Shown piece by piece: positions 1 through 9,312 of a stretch of DNA of 64,000 nucleotides. Source of the stretch: Synaphobranchus kaupii (taxonomy: Eukaryota; Chordata; Actinopteri; Anguilliformes; Synaphobranchidae). Position 1 is the first letter of the stretch. Every line of letters begins with the position of its first letter. The DNA lies in contig CM056380.1 of assembly GCA_029718625.1 (NCBI GenBank), positions 101,952,479-102,016,478 of the forward strand, written 5' to 3'. The notes under the pieces were generated by a model, which saw only the letters and a list, made by a program, of their open reading frames with translations, was not told the origin of the DNA and ran no database searches. The position numbers and the translations under genes were made by a program.

Positions 1-1240
1 CGGAACTGGACTGGACTGGAACTGGACCGGGAGGTCCACACTGGAATCAGGATCTGGAACGGGTGTGTTCCAAACCGGAACTGGACTGGACTGGAACTGG
101 ACCGGGAGGTCCACACTGGAATCAGGGTCTGGAACGGATTTGTTCCAAACCGGAACTGGACAGGACTGGAACTGGACCGGGAGGTCACACTGGAATCAGG
201 GTCTGGAACGGATTTGTTCCAAACCGGAACTGGACTGGACTGGAACTGGACCGGGAGGTCCACACGGGAAGCAGGGTCTGGAACGGATTGTTCCAAACCG
301 GAACTGGACTGGACAGGTAGGTGCACGGCTCACACCTGGACTGGACTGGACTAGCTGGGGAGCGGCTCACTACGGCAGGACAGGAACTGGACCGGAATGA
401 CTGCACCGGTACAGAACAAAACAAAGCAGGTGGGGTTAGTGCAAGGGAAGGCACGGAAATGACCGGGAGGTTCTCACGGAGGTGCAGGGCTTGAGAGGTA
501 GGTGGTTGGTGAAGCACGGCAGGGCTGGGTAGTGTGGCGTAGCTGCGGTAGGTCCGGAAGGAGCTGACTGGTCTCCAGAGCTCCCGGAACCGGAACCGAA
601 GAACTAGTTGGCTTCTTCGGCCGGACAGGAACAACTGGAGGGTAGCCAGGTAACACGCCAACCCGGAGCCTACACGAGCTGGAGGTGGAGGTACCGCAAC
701 ACACACAACGAAAACGGGGGGAAACGAACACTGCCACGGGAGAATGGGAGCTGGGTTAGATGGAGGAGAGGGGAAACAGGTTAGCTGCATGCACCACAAG
801 AAATGACTTGGAGGATAACTACCAGACTGTAGTTAGGAGCGGAACTCTAGCTGCAAGGGGATAATATCCCACAACCAAGCGAGTAGTTCTTTGAACGCGA
901 CCAGGCAAACAACGAGCATTAACACCGCGTGACGATAGTTAACGAACTGGCGCCGACTGGCAGCCAGCCGAAGGAATAAATAGTGAGGCTAATGACAGAA
1001 CTAAACAAGGAACAGGTGTGGAAAATAAACGGGAGTGATTAAGAAACACCAGGTGAGGAAATGCATGCAACGAGGGGGGACGGAGTGAAAAGGTGGAAGT
1101 AAGACAACCAGACGAACAAGACAGAGAAGGAAACGCCCAGACCACAGCAGCGGGGAAAACACGGACAAAAGGATCCAACATGACACGGAGGGAAAACAGG
1201 AATATACAGAAAACGAACAGGAAGGGAGCGGAACATTACA
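1..1240 (-). repeat. 3' LTR, truncated by window start
   Basis: Direct copy of 5867-7106. In element orientation it begins TGTAATG at 1240, next to the polypurine tract. The part inside the window includes most of the 75-bp internal tandem array (1 to about 325) and the unique U3-like region. Several open frames cross it, but they recur identically in the other LTR and match nothing I recognise, so they are not treated as genes. Confidence 0.93.
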
Positions 1241-1254
1241 GTACCCCCCCCTCA
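1241..1254 (-). other. Polypurine tract for plus-strand priming
   Basis: Read on the minus strand this is GAGGGGGGGGTAC-like purine-rich sequence ending directly at the TGTAATG start of the 3' LTR. A G-rich tract abutting the 3' LTR is the expected primer site for second-strand synthesis in Ty3/Gypsy elements. Confidence 0.8.
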
Positions 1255-4200
1255 ACGTACGCCCCCTGGCGTACCTGGCGGCCTGGTCTTGAGAGGGAAG
1301 CGACTGTGGAAATCCTGGATCAATGATTGATCCAGGATGAGGCTCCTGTGGAGCCACGACCGCTCCTCAGGACCATACCCCTCCCAGTCCACGAGGTATT
1401 GAAAACCCCGATCCTTACGGCGGATGTCGATAATGCGGTCCACCGTGTAGGCCGGGGCGTTGTCGATGACCCGGACGGGTGGAGGAGGGAGGGTAGGGGC
1501 ACTGAGGGGGCTGGAGGCGACAGGCTTGATCTGTGACACATGAAAAACGGGGTAGACCTTGAGGGAGGAAGGGAGGGAGAGTTTAACGGAAACCGGGTTA
1601 ATGAGACAAACAACAGGGAAGGGACCAATAAACCGGGGCCGAAGTTTCTTAGAGGAGGAGGGAAGGGAAATGTTGGATGTGGAAAGCCAGACCTGCTGCC
1701 CGGCTCTGTATTTAGGGGCTGCGGTCCTGTGCAGGTCCGCCAGACGTTGAGAACGGGAATTAGAACGCAGGAGTGCGGTGCGTGCAAGTCTCCACATGCG
1801 TTTGCACTTGAGGATGTGGGACTTAACGGAGGGGACTGCTACCTCGGCCTCCTGGGCCGACAGGAGAGGGGGTTGGTAACCTAATGAGCACTCGAACGGG
1901 GACAACCCTGTAGACGCACTCTTAAGGGAGTTATGGGCGTACTCTACCCAGGGAAGAAAACGGCTCCAGGAGGCGGGATTGCGTGCAGTGACGCACCGCA
2001 GGGCGGCCCCCAGGTCCTGGTTCGCCCTCTCTGCCTGGCCGTTAGACTGGGGATGAAAACCAGACGACAGACTGGCCGAGGCCCCCAGGGCTACACAGAA
2101 CGCCTTCCACACCTGGGAGGAGAATTGGGGCCCACGGTCCGACACAATGTCGGATGGGATCCCGTGCAGCCTGACCACCTGTGACACCAGGAGCTCCGCA
2201 GTTTCGAGGGCGGACGGGAGCTTAGGGAGGGGAACAAAGTGAACCGCCTTGGAGAACCGATCCACAATTGTCAGAATGACGGAGTTGGCCTCTGACAATG
2301 GCAGACCGGTGACGAAGTCAACGCCAATGTGGCTCCAAGGACGGCCCGGGACAGGGAGGGGAAGGAGAAGACCAGAGGGAGGCTGGTGGGAAGCCTTGCT
2401 CCTGGCGCACACCGCGCAGGCCAGGACAAAAGCACGGGTATCCTCCTTGAGCGTGGGCCACCAAAAACTCCTCCTGACGAGGGTGGTCGTTCTGGCAACA
2501 CCTGGGTGACACGCCAGACAGGAGGCGTGAACCCACTCAAGGACCTGGGAGCGGACGGAGTTGGGAACAAACAGGGAGGAGTTAGGGTTACTACGGGGGT
2601 CAGGGTGGGAAGTCTGGGCGGACCTCACAACCTCCTCAATCGTCCAGGAGACCGCAGCCACCATACAGGAAGCCGGTAGAATAGGCTCGGGGTCAGCAGG
2701 ACTGGAGGGAAGGGAAAAAACACGGGATAATGCATCCGCTTTGATATTGCGGGAACCGGGGCGGAAGGACACAGAAAAATTAAATCGGGCAAAGAATAAT
2801 GACCACCTAGCCTGTCTGGAATTAAGCCTCTTAGCAGACTTTAGATAAATAAGGTTTTGGTGGTCAGTTAAAACAATAAAGGGGCTACCTGCCCCCTCCA
2901 GCCAGTGGCGCCACTCCTCAAGAGCCAGCTTGATGGCCAGAAGCTCCCGATCCCCGACATCATAGTTCCGCTCGGCGGAGGACAGCCTCCGGGAGAAGAA
3001 AGCACAGGGATGGAGCTTGTTGTCCAAGGCGGCTCGTTGGGACAGAATGGCCCCCACGCCGGTGTCGGAGGCATCCACCTCAATCGTAAATTGGCGAGTG
3101 GGGTCAGGGTGACAAAGAATAGGGGCCGAGGAAAACCGAGCCTTAAGGCGTTCAAACGCGAGCTGGGCCTCGGAGTTCCAACAAAAAGAAAAAGCAGTGG
3201 AGGTGAGTTTAGTTAGGGGAGCAGCAATGACACTGTAATTACGGATGAACCTACGATAAAAATTAGCAAAACCAAGAAACTGTTGCAGGTGCTTACGAGA
3301 GGTGGGTTGGGGCCATTCTGTCACCGCCTTGATCTTGGCGGGATCCGCCCGGATGCTGCCCTCCTCGATGATGAAGCCGAGGAACGGGACTGAGGAGACG
3401 TGGAAGGAGCACTTCTCTGCCTTAACAAAGAGCTGGTTTTCAAGCAGGCGCTGGAGAACCTCCCAGACATGGAGAATGTGCTCCTGGGGGGACTTAGAAA
3501 AAATCAAAATATCATCGATATACACGAAAACAGTCTTCCCCAACAGGTCTCGCAGGACGTCATTCACCATGCCCTGGAAGACTGCCGGGGCGTTAGTAAG
3601 GCCGAAGGGGACCACCAGGTACTCGTAGTGGCCCAACGGGGTATTGAAGGCAGTCTTCCATTCATCCCCCTCCCGTATACGCACCAAGTGGTACGCATTA
3701 CGGAGGTCGAGCTTGGTGAAAATGACGGCCTGCGAGAGGGGTTCAAAGGCAGTGTTAATAAGGGGAAGAGGATATTTGTTGCGGATGGTAATTTGATTGA
3801 GCCCCCGGTAGTCGATGCAGGGCCGTAGTGAGCCGTCCTTTTTCCCCACAAAAAAGAACCCAGCACCAACAGGAGAGGAGGAAGGGCGGATGATGCCCGA
3901 GGCGAGGGACTCATGAATATACTCCTCCATGGAGAGTTTCTCCGGACCCGACAGACTGTAGAGACGACCAGACGGAAGCTTGGCTCCCGCCAGCAGGTCA
4001 ATGCAACAATCGTAGGGTCGGTGAGGAGGTAGGGACAGAGCGCGTGATTTTGAAAAGGTAAGGCAGAGGTCGTGATATTGCTTGGGAACGTTGGACAGAT
4101 CGGGTTCGGGTAGGTTGGTGCTGGAATTCTTGGATCCCGGAGGGGGGAGAGCGGAACGAAGACAGCTAGCCAGACAGTGACCACTCCACGCCAGGATACG

Positions 4201-4623
4201 ACCGGCTTGCCAGTCGATGTGAGGGTTGTGAAGGCGGAGCCAGGTCTGACCCAAAACTATGGAGGATTGTTTAGAGTTGATGAGCAGAAGTTGAATACTC
4301 TCCCGATGATTGCCGGATAAAACGAGCTGTACTGGAACGGTGGAGTGGGTGACTAACCCCAGACTCCTACCGTCTAAGGCAAAAGCAGTAATGGGAGAGG
4401 GTAGCAGTTCCGTGGGGATGCCAGCCCTCCTGGCGAAGGTGATGTCCATGAAGTTAGCGTCGGCACCAGAGTCGATAAGGGCCGACGAGACTTCGGACTT
4501 GTCCCTCCAAAGGAGAGTGGCCTTGAAGACAAGGCGATTCTGAGCTGCATGGCAAGGTATGATTGGGCTCGTCAGTACGCCCAGTTTAACTGGCGAGCCT
4601 ACTCTTTTGGGCGAATGGGGCAT
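1252..4623 (-). CDS. pol: Pol polyprotein: protease, RT, RNase H, integrase, chromodomain
   Basis: Polyprotein of 1123 residues from the first ATG of the frame. Aspartic protease motif IDSGAD lies near residues 50-55. Reverse transcriptase spans about 215-430, with YIDD at 368-371 and the fingers motif [12 protein letters not shown] near 265-276. RNase H has acidic residues D517, E560, D587 and D630. Integrase has a zinc-binding HHCC set (H699, H706, C736, C739) and a DDE triad D769, D829, E865 with the usual 35-residue spacing between the last two. The C-terminus, about 1058-1110, is a chromodomain (YTVDRIID, then [12 protein letters not shown] and W1090), which in chromoviruses is thought to steer integration towards modified histones. 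No stop or missing catalytic residue is seen. The frame lies -1 relative to gag and overlaps it by 25 bp, so pol is probably made by ribosomal frameshifting rather than from its own ATG. Confidence 0.96.
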   Translation of the reverse strand: MPHSPKRVGSPVKLGVLTSPIIPCHAAQNRLVFKATLLWRDKSEVSSALIDSGADANFMDITFARRAGIPTELLPSPITAFALDGRSLGLVTHSTVPVQLVLSGNHRESIQLLLINSKQSSIVLGQTWLRLHNPHIDWQAGRILAWSGHCLASCLRSALPPPGSKNSSTNLPEPDLSNVPKQYHDLCLTFSKSRALSLPPHRPYDCCIDLLAGAKLPSGRLYSLSGPEKLSMEEYIHESLASGIIRPSSSPVGAGFFFVGKKDGSLRPCIDYRGLNQITIRNKYPLPLINTAFEPLSQAVIFTKLDLRNAYHLVRIREGDEWKTAFNTPLGHYEYLVVPFGLTNAPAVFQGMVNDVLRDLLGKTVFVYIDDILIFSKSPQEHILHVWEVLQRLLENQLFVKAEKCSFHVSSVPFLGFIIEEGSIRADPAKIKAVTEWPQPTSRKHLQQFLGFANFYRRFIRNYSVIAAPLTKLTSTAFSFCWNSEAQLAFERLKARFSSAPILCHPDPTRQFTIEVDASDTGVGAILSQRAALDNKLHPCAFFSRRLSSAERNYDVGDRELLAIKLALEEWRHWLEGAGSPFIVLTDHQNLIYLKSAKRLNSRQARWSLFFARFNFSVSFRPGSRNIKADALSRVFSLPSSPADPEPILPASCMVAAVSWTIEEVVRSAQTSHPDPRSNPNSSLFVPNSVRSQVLEWVHASCLACHPGVARTTTLVRRSFWWPTLKEDTRAFVLACAVCARSKASHQPPSGLLLPLPVPGRPWSHIGVDFVTGLPLSEANSVILTIVDRFSKAVHFVPLPKLPSALETAELLVSQVVRLHGIPSDIVSDRGPQFSSQVWKAFCVALGASASLSSGFHPQSNGQAERANQDLGAALRCVTARNPASWSRFLPWVEYAHNSLKSASTGLSPFECSLGYQPPLLSAQEAEVAVPSVKSHILKCKRMWRLARTALLRSNSRSQRLADLHRTAAPKYRAGQQVWLSTSNISLPSSSKKLRPRFIGPFPVVCLINPVSVKLSLPSSLKVYPVFHVSQIKPVASSPLSAPTLPPPPVRVIDNAPAYTVDRIIDIRRKDRGFQYLVDWEGYGPEERSWLHRSLILDQSLIQDFHSRFPLKTRPPGTPGGVR
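4599..4611 (-). promoter_or_regulatory. Candidate -1 frameshift site at the gag-pol junction
   Basis: On the minus strand the last gag codons read CGC CCA AAA GAG TAG. The heptamer C CCA AAA at 4611-4605 fits the X XXY YYZ slippery pattern in the gag frame and lies one codon before the gag stop at 4601-4599. A -1 shift here enters the pol frame as CCC AAA AGA. A downstream stimulatory pseudoknot was not tested. Confidence 0.6.
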
Positions 4624-5561
4624 GAGGCGATCTGGTGGCCTGGTTTGCCACAGTAAAAACAGGATCTAGATCGCAGGCGACGTTGGCGCTCCTCGGCGTT
4701 GACCGCAACTCTGCCCAGTTGCATGGGCTCTTCCTCAGAGACCCCAGACGCCGCTCTGGATCCAGAGGCAGAAGGGTGTGAGCGTATGTGTTGCTGATGC
4801 TGATGACCGGAGTTCCCCCCTCGCTCACGGGCCCGGATACGGAGACGGTTGTCAATAGCGATGGCCAGGCTAATAAGGCAATTGAGTGACGTGGATTCTT
4901 CGCGGGTGGCAAGTTGGTCCTTTAACTCTTCGCTCAGCGCCTGGCGGAAAGCCCCCTGAAGGGCGGTGTCATTCCATCCGGACTCCGCTGCGAGGGTACG
5001 GAATTGGATTGCCATTTCAGCAACGCTACGGCTTCCTTGACGGACCTGAAGTAGGCGTTGAGTTGCGTCTCGCCCACAGGTAGGGTGATCGAATACACGC
5101 CGCATCTCAGCGGTGAAGGCGGCGAAGTTGTTGCAGAGCGCGACTTGGCTGTCCCAAATGGATGTAGCCCACTCCAGGGCACCTCCTCCCAAACTGCTCA
5201 TTATGAAGGCGATCTTACATGGGTCGGAGGCGAAGGAGGAGGGCTGCATCCGGAATACTATGTCGCATTTCATCAGGAATTCGCGACACTTTCCCAATCC
5301 CCCGCGGTATAACTCTGGATGTTGAACGCGGGGCTCTCGGAGAGAAGTGGGAACAGAAGGATCCACCGGCGGATCCGGCGCGGGCGGTGTAGGGCCCATA
5401 GGAATACGCGGAAGCGGCTGGTGAAGAGCTAGCTGCGCCACTTGCTCCGTGATGCCCCTCAGCACCTCCAACACGTCATCCAAATGTCGGCCCTGTTGGT
5501 CGCTGACCGCAGTTTGGCAGGAGAAGGCGTGACGAATTTGCTCCAGGTCGGCTGGGTCCAT
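4599..5561 (-). CDS. gag: Gag polyprotein (capsid and nucleocapsid)
   Basis: A 320-residue protein with the Ty3-type Gag layout. The N-terminal part is variable and proline-rich around 50-70. A capsid-like core runs from about 80 to 250 and contains the [17 protein letters not shown] retrotransposon Gag signature ([12 protein letters not shown]). A basic C-terminal region ends in one CCHC zinc knuckle with C301, C304, H309 and C314, which would bind the element RNA. The ATG at 5561 lies only about 20 bp inside the 5' LTR boundary. The stop at 4599-4601 overlaps the start of pol and follows the slippery CCCAAAA heptamer. The frame has no stops or gaps. Gag would assemble the cytoplasmic particle in which reverse transcription takes place. 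Confidence 0.94.
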   Translation of the reverse strand: MDPADLEQIRHAFSCQTAVSDQQGRHLDDVLEVLRGITEQVAQLALHQPLPRIPMGPTPPAPDPPVDPSVPTSLREPRVQHPELYRGGLGKCREFLMKCDIVFRMQPSSFASDPCKIAFIMSSLGGGALEWATSIWDSQVALCNNFAAFTAEMRRVFDHPTCGRDATQRLLQVRQGSRSVAEMAIQFRTLAAESGWNDTALQGAFRQALSEELKDQLATREESTSLNCLISLAIAIDNRLRIRARERGGNSGHQHQQHIRSHPSASGSRAASGVSEEEPMQLGRVAVNAEERQRRLRSRSCFYCGKPGHQIASCPIRPKE

Positions 5562-5581
5562 GATTTTTGGCCAGTTCGTTC
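5562..5581 (-). other. Leader between 5' LTR and gag, presumed primer-binding site
   Basis: Only 20 bases separate the inferred LTR end (CGTAACA at 5582-5588 on the minus strand) from the gag ATG. The primer-binding site should start within a few bases of the LTR. The nearest TGG on the minus strand begins about 8 bases in and continues as TGGCCAAAAATC. I could not match this to a specific tRNA. The LTR boundary itself is inferred from terminal TG...CA, because the matching end of the other LTR is outside the window. Confidence 0.45.
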
Positions 5582-7106
5582 TGTTACGAACCCGGAACGA
5601 GACGAACCCAAGTGCAACGACCAGGAGACAGATTCACAAAAAGGGGGGGTTTATTAAATTAAGTGTTGGGGTAGTCCCAACACTGTACAGAAAAGGCAAT
5701 ACACAATATTACGCTGGAACAGCAAGGAAGCCCGGGACGGGCTGCTCCAAGCCGGAGCTGGGCTGGCAGGTCTGGAACGTTCGTTCCAAGCCGGAACTGG
5801 ACTGGACTGGAACTGGACCGGGAGGTCCACTTTGGGAATCAGGATCTGGAACGGAATGTTCCAAACCGGAACTGGACTGGACTGGAACTGGACCGGGAGG
5901 TCCACACTGGAATCAGGATCTGGAACGGGTGTGTTCCAAACCGGAACTGGACTGGACTGGAACTGGACCGGGAGGTCCACACTGGAATCAGGGTCTGGAA
6001 CGGATTTGTTCCAAACCGGAACTGGACAGGACTGGAACTGGACCGGGAGGTCACACTGGAATCAGGGTCTGGAACGGATTTGTTCCAAACCGGAACTGGA
6101 CTGGACTGGAACTGGACCGGGAGGTCCACACGGGAAGCAGGGTCTGGAACGGATTGTTCCAAACCGGAACTGGACTGGACAGGTAGGTGCACGGCTCACA
6201 CCTGGACTGGACTGGACTAGCTGGGGAGCGGCTCACTACGGCAGGACAGGAACTGGACCGGAATGACTGCACCGGTACAGAACAAAACAAAGCAGGTGGG
6301 GTTAGTGCAAGGGAAGGCACGGAAATGACCGGGAGGTTCTCACGGAGGTGCAGGGCTTGAGAGGTAGGTGGTTGGTGAAGCACGGCAGGGCTGGGTAGTG
6401 TGGCGTAGCTGCGGTAGGTCCGGAAGGAGCTGACTGGTCTCCAGAGCTCCCGGAACCGGAACCGAAGAACTAGTTGGCTTCTTCGGCCGGACAGGAACAA
6501 CTGGAGGGTAGCCAGGTAACACGCCAACCCGGAGCCTACACGAGCTGGAGGTGGAGGTACCGCAACACACACAACGAAAACGGGGGGAAACGAACACTGC
6601 CACGGGAGAATGGGAGCTGGGTTAGATGGAGGAGAGGGGAAACAGGTTAGCTGCATGCACCACAAGAAATGACTTGGAGGATAACTACCAGACTGTAGTT
6701 AGGAGCGGAACTCTAGCTGCAAGGGGATAATATCCCACAACCAAGCGAGTAGTTCTTTGAACGCGACCAGGCAAACAACGAGCATTAACACCGCGTGACG
6801 ATAGTTAACGAACTGGCGCCGACTGGCAGCCAGCCGAAGGAATAAATAGTGAGGCTAATGACAGAACTAAACAAGGAACAGGTGTGGAAAATAAACGGGA
6901 GTGATTAAGAAACACCAGGTGAGGAAATGCATGCAACGAGGGGGGACGGAGTGAAAAGGCGGAAGTAAGACAACCAGACGAACAAGACAGAGAAGGAAAC
7001 GCCCAGACCACAGCAGCGGGGAAAACACGGACAAAAGGATCCAACATGACACGGAGGGAAAACAGGAATATACAGAAAACGAACAGGAAGGGAGCGGAAC
7101 ATTACA
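5582..7106 (-). repeat. 5' LTR, complete (about 1,525 bp)
   Basis: In element orientation it starts TGTAATG at 7106 and ends CGTAACA at 5582, giving short inverted termini. It contains a TATA-like CTATTTAT near 6841-6849 and an AATAAA polyadenylation-like signal near 5648-5656, both in the sense direction. A 75-bp tandem array (5745-6190) makes this LTR unusually long. Bases 5867-7106 match 1-1240 with one mismatch. The right flank is unique-looking AT-rich DNA. Confidence 0.9.
5745..6190. repeat. 75-bp minisatellite inside the LTR
   Basis: About six units, with CCAARCCGGAACTGG anchors at 5786, 5861, 5936, 6011, 6085 and 6159, giving periods of 75 or 74 bp. Each unit carries a nested 5-bp repeat of the type GGACT/GGAAC and a CCGGGAGGTC block. 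The left LTR holds the same array (1 to about 325). Because the array length is not a multiple of three, open frames across it differ from unit to unit. Confidence 0.93.
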
Positions 7107-7489
7107 GTAATTTACCATAAAAAAGTAAAAGGCTCTCATTAATATCAGACAATAATTATTTTTCATAATTGCAATTGGTTAAACTGTATTATTAATATGA
7201 GTTTAAAATTCACTTACAGTGAGCACCATAATTCATTGGACAGTGACACATTTTTTCTGTACTCTAGCACTTTGAGTTTGAAAGGATACAATGACAATGA
7301 GGATGACGTGCACTGTCGGCTTTAATTTGAGGGTATTTTCATCCATATCGGATGAACCGTATAGAAATTATAGAACCTTTTGTACACAGCCCCCCCCCCC
7401 CTCCTTTTTTGGGCATCAAAAAATATGACAGTTTAACATAATGTAGAATAAATGACTGTGACTGCTTGAAGTCTGCGACACATAGACAT

Positions 7490-7871
7490 CACTAGGCCAT
7501 ATCTTCCCTGGTGATGCTCAGCCAGGCCTGTACTGCAGCCATCTTCAGTTCCTGCTTGTTTAGGGGACTTCAGCCTTCAGTCTCCTCTTCAGCATGTAAA
7601 ATGCATGTTCAATTGGATTCAGATCCGGTGATTGACTCAGCCAGTCAAGGATTTTCCACTTTTTGGCCGTCAAAAACCCCTTCGTTGCTCTAGCAGTATG
7701 TTTCGGGTCATTGTCTTGTTGCGTGATGAAGTGCCGTCCAATGAGTTTGGAGGCATTTGGTCTTATCTGAGCAGATAAAATATTTCTTTCGACTTCAGAA
7801 TTCATTGTTCTACTTCTGTCTACAGTCACATCATTGATGAAGACAAGTGAGCCCATTCCACTGGCAGCCAT
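7490..7871 (-). pseudogene. Tc1-like transposase, C-terminal relic
   Basis: The minus-strand frame contains QQDNDPKHTARATKGFL followed by LSQSPDLNPIEHAFYMLKRR. These are the second catalytic Asp block (DNDPKHT) and the conserved SPDLNPIE block of Tc1/mariner DDE transposases, which cut and paste the element at TA sites. The frame stops at 7560, but transposase-like codons (KQELKMAAVQAWLSI) continue in another frame to about 7490, indicating a frameshift. The upstream part is missing and is replaced by LINE sequence. It cannot encode a working enzyme. Confidence 0.88.
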
Positions 7872-7889
7872 ACAGGCCCAGAGCAGAGG

Positions 7890-8560
7890 TAGAGAGAGAG
7901 GAGTGCGAGAGAGTGCTGAGATTTCTCCTGAAAGTTACAGAGGGTAGGTTGTTAGAGGAGTTGAGGGAGAGTGGGTAGGAGAGAGAGTATGAAATAAAGA
8001 AATGGTCCAATACATGGAGCGGAGTCACCGTGAGTTCAGACGTGATGCCGCTCCTGGTGAGAACAAGGTCCAGTTGGTTACCAGCCTTGTGGGTGGCGGG
8101 CGATGGGGACTGGGTGAGGGCGAGGGACTGGAGGAGTGAGGCGACACTGGATAACTGGGAGCTCTCTGGCTGGAGGTTGAAGTCACCCAGTAGGATTACA
8201 GGGGTGCCATCCTCATGGAAGGAGCTCAGGAGAGTGTCCAGTTCATCCAGGAAAGCGCTGAGTGGACCTGGAGGGCGGTAGAGAACAACAATGTTGAGTT
8301 TAGACGGGTGAGTTACAGTGATTGCATGAAACTCAAAGGAGGAGATATTTAGGCTGTGTAAAGAGGGCATGGAAAATATCCAGGACTGAGAAATAAGCAA
8401 ATCAGTACCCCCGCCTCGGCCAGAGGCCCTGGGGGTGTGCGAAAAGGAGTAGCCATCAGAAAGAGCAGCTGGAGTGGCCGCGTTATCTGGAGTGATCCAG
8501 GTCTCAGTGAGAGCCAGGAAGTGGAGGGACTTCATTTTCAGAGAATTGGAGGAGAACTGT
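7890..8560 (-). pseudogene. L2-like LINE endonuclease fragment
   Basis: The minus-strand frame encodes the apurinic-type endonuclease domain of a non-LTR retrotransposon. It shows LALTETWITP (catalytic Glu), a glycine-rich RGGGTDLLIS, VVLYRPPGP, ILLGDFN (catalytic Asp and Asn) and a degenerate DHFFISYSL in place of SDH. The open frame runs 7831-8535, and a few more matching codons precede it. No reverse transcriptase follows. The motif spacing and the ETWITPDN wording resemble fish L2 LINEs. It sits inside the Tc1-like element above, so it was inserted there or captured by it. Confidence 0.8.
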
Positions 8561-9312
8561 GGAGAAAAAAATACTAAAGTTTACATATATTAAACGTATA
8601 TAGTAACTACAATCAAATACAATTCATAAATTATTTTCCTACCTTTGGACGATAGCTATATCCTACACTGCGTATGGTAGCCGACTATGGATGCCAGTTT
8701 TGAGTGTCTCATGCATTGTGTTGGGCACATTATTTTTCAGAGATTTGTATTGAGTGTCTCATTAATCACTCTAAATCTTGCCGTGGTACTGATGTTTGCT
8801 AAAAATATTGACACCATGCAACCTCTTTTGTGTAATAAATGTCATTGATTGCGTTCTCTTTTGTATGTAGGTTATAAGAGGTTATAGGTAATTTAAAAAA
8901 ATAAATAGGCAAGTAATAATACCTACTGTAATTATTTGAACCATATATCCATACTTTTGGCAGGGTCCAAACCCTGAATTTGGTTGATGGCCTTAGTGCC
9001 CCACCAGGTGGCCTTGTTGTCCCTGTAAATGATTCTTGAAGGCCATATGGCCTTGCCCCCAAAATGTTGAAATTTAAGGCCTGCTTGTAGTACCTTAAAA
9101 TGGGGGACTATGTACAAAAGGTTCTAAAATTTCTAAACGGTTCATCCGATATGGATAAATATGGATATGGATATGAAAATACGCTCAAATTAAAGCTGAC
9201 GGTCTGCACTTCAAACTCGTTGTCATTGTATCCTTTCAAACTCAAAGTGCTAGAGTACAGAACCAAAATAACAAAAAATGCGTCACTGTCCAATGAATTA
9301 TGGTGCTCACTA

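Larger units (their letters stand above)
1..7106 (-). mobile_element. Ty3/Gypsy chromovirus LTR retrotransposon, near-complete and young
   Basis: Minus-strand element in the order 5' LTR (right), short leader, gag, pol (protease, RT, RNase H, integrase, chromodomain), polypurine tract, 3' LTR (left). The window starts inside the 3' LTR, so roughly 285 bp of its outer end is missing if both LTRs are the same length; full length would then be near 7.4 kb. Both reading frames are open. The two LTRs align with a constant offset of 5866 and I found one substitution (t at about 1094, c at about 6960) over the 1,240 bases present in both. Intact frames and matching LTRs indicate a recent insertion that may still be active. 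The outer target-site duplication cannot be checked because the left flank lies outside the window. The chromodomain and protein order place it among fish chromoviruses; I do not assign a named family. Confidence 0.95.
7217..9312 (-). mobile_element. Tc1-like DNA transposon with long TIRs, decayed and interrupted
   Basis: Terminal inverted repeats of about 170-200 bp: 7217-7390 begins CAGTGAGCACCATAATTC, and its reverse complement appears with some differences at about 9105-9311. The ends abut TA dinucleotides, as in Tc1/mariner insertions. Inside lie a transposase C-terminal relic (7490-7871) and an L2-like LINE endonuclease relic (7890-8560). I do not recognise the sequence at 8560-9100, and the N-terminal DNA-binding half of a transposase is not visible. 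Confidence 0.85.

Noticed and set aside
185..799. 204-residue open frame on the minus strand (identical copy at 6051-6665)
   Set aside because: Lies in the LTR and runs through the 75-bp minisatellite; low-complexity Pro/Ser/Val content, no known domain, and it is explained by LTR duplication.
3400..3828. Plus-strand frame inside pol
   Set aside because: Shadow of the conserved RT-coding region on the other strand.
5560..6266. Long overlapping plus-strand frames with repeated WTGTGPGG peptides
   Set aside because: Translations of the LTR minisatellite; several frames and both strands are open, as expected from a repeat lacking stops.
1..7106. Reading the LTR element as an endogenous retrovirus
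   Set aside because: No envelope gene, and the C-terminal chromodomain and Gag with one zinc knuckle identify a Ty3/Gypsy chromovirus retrotransposon.
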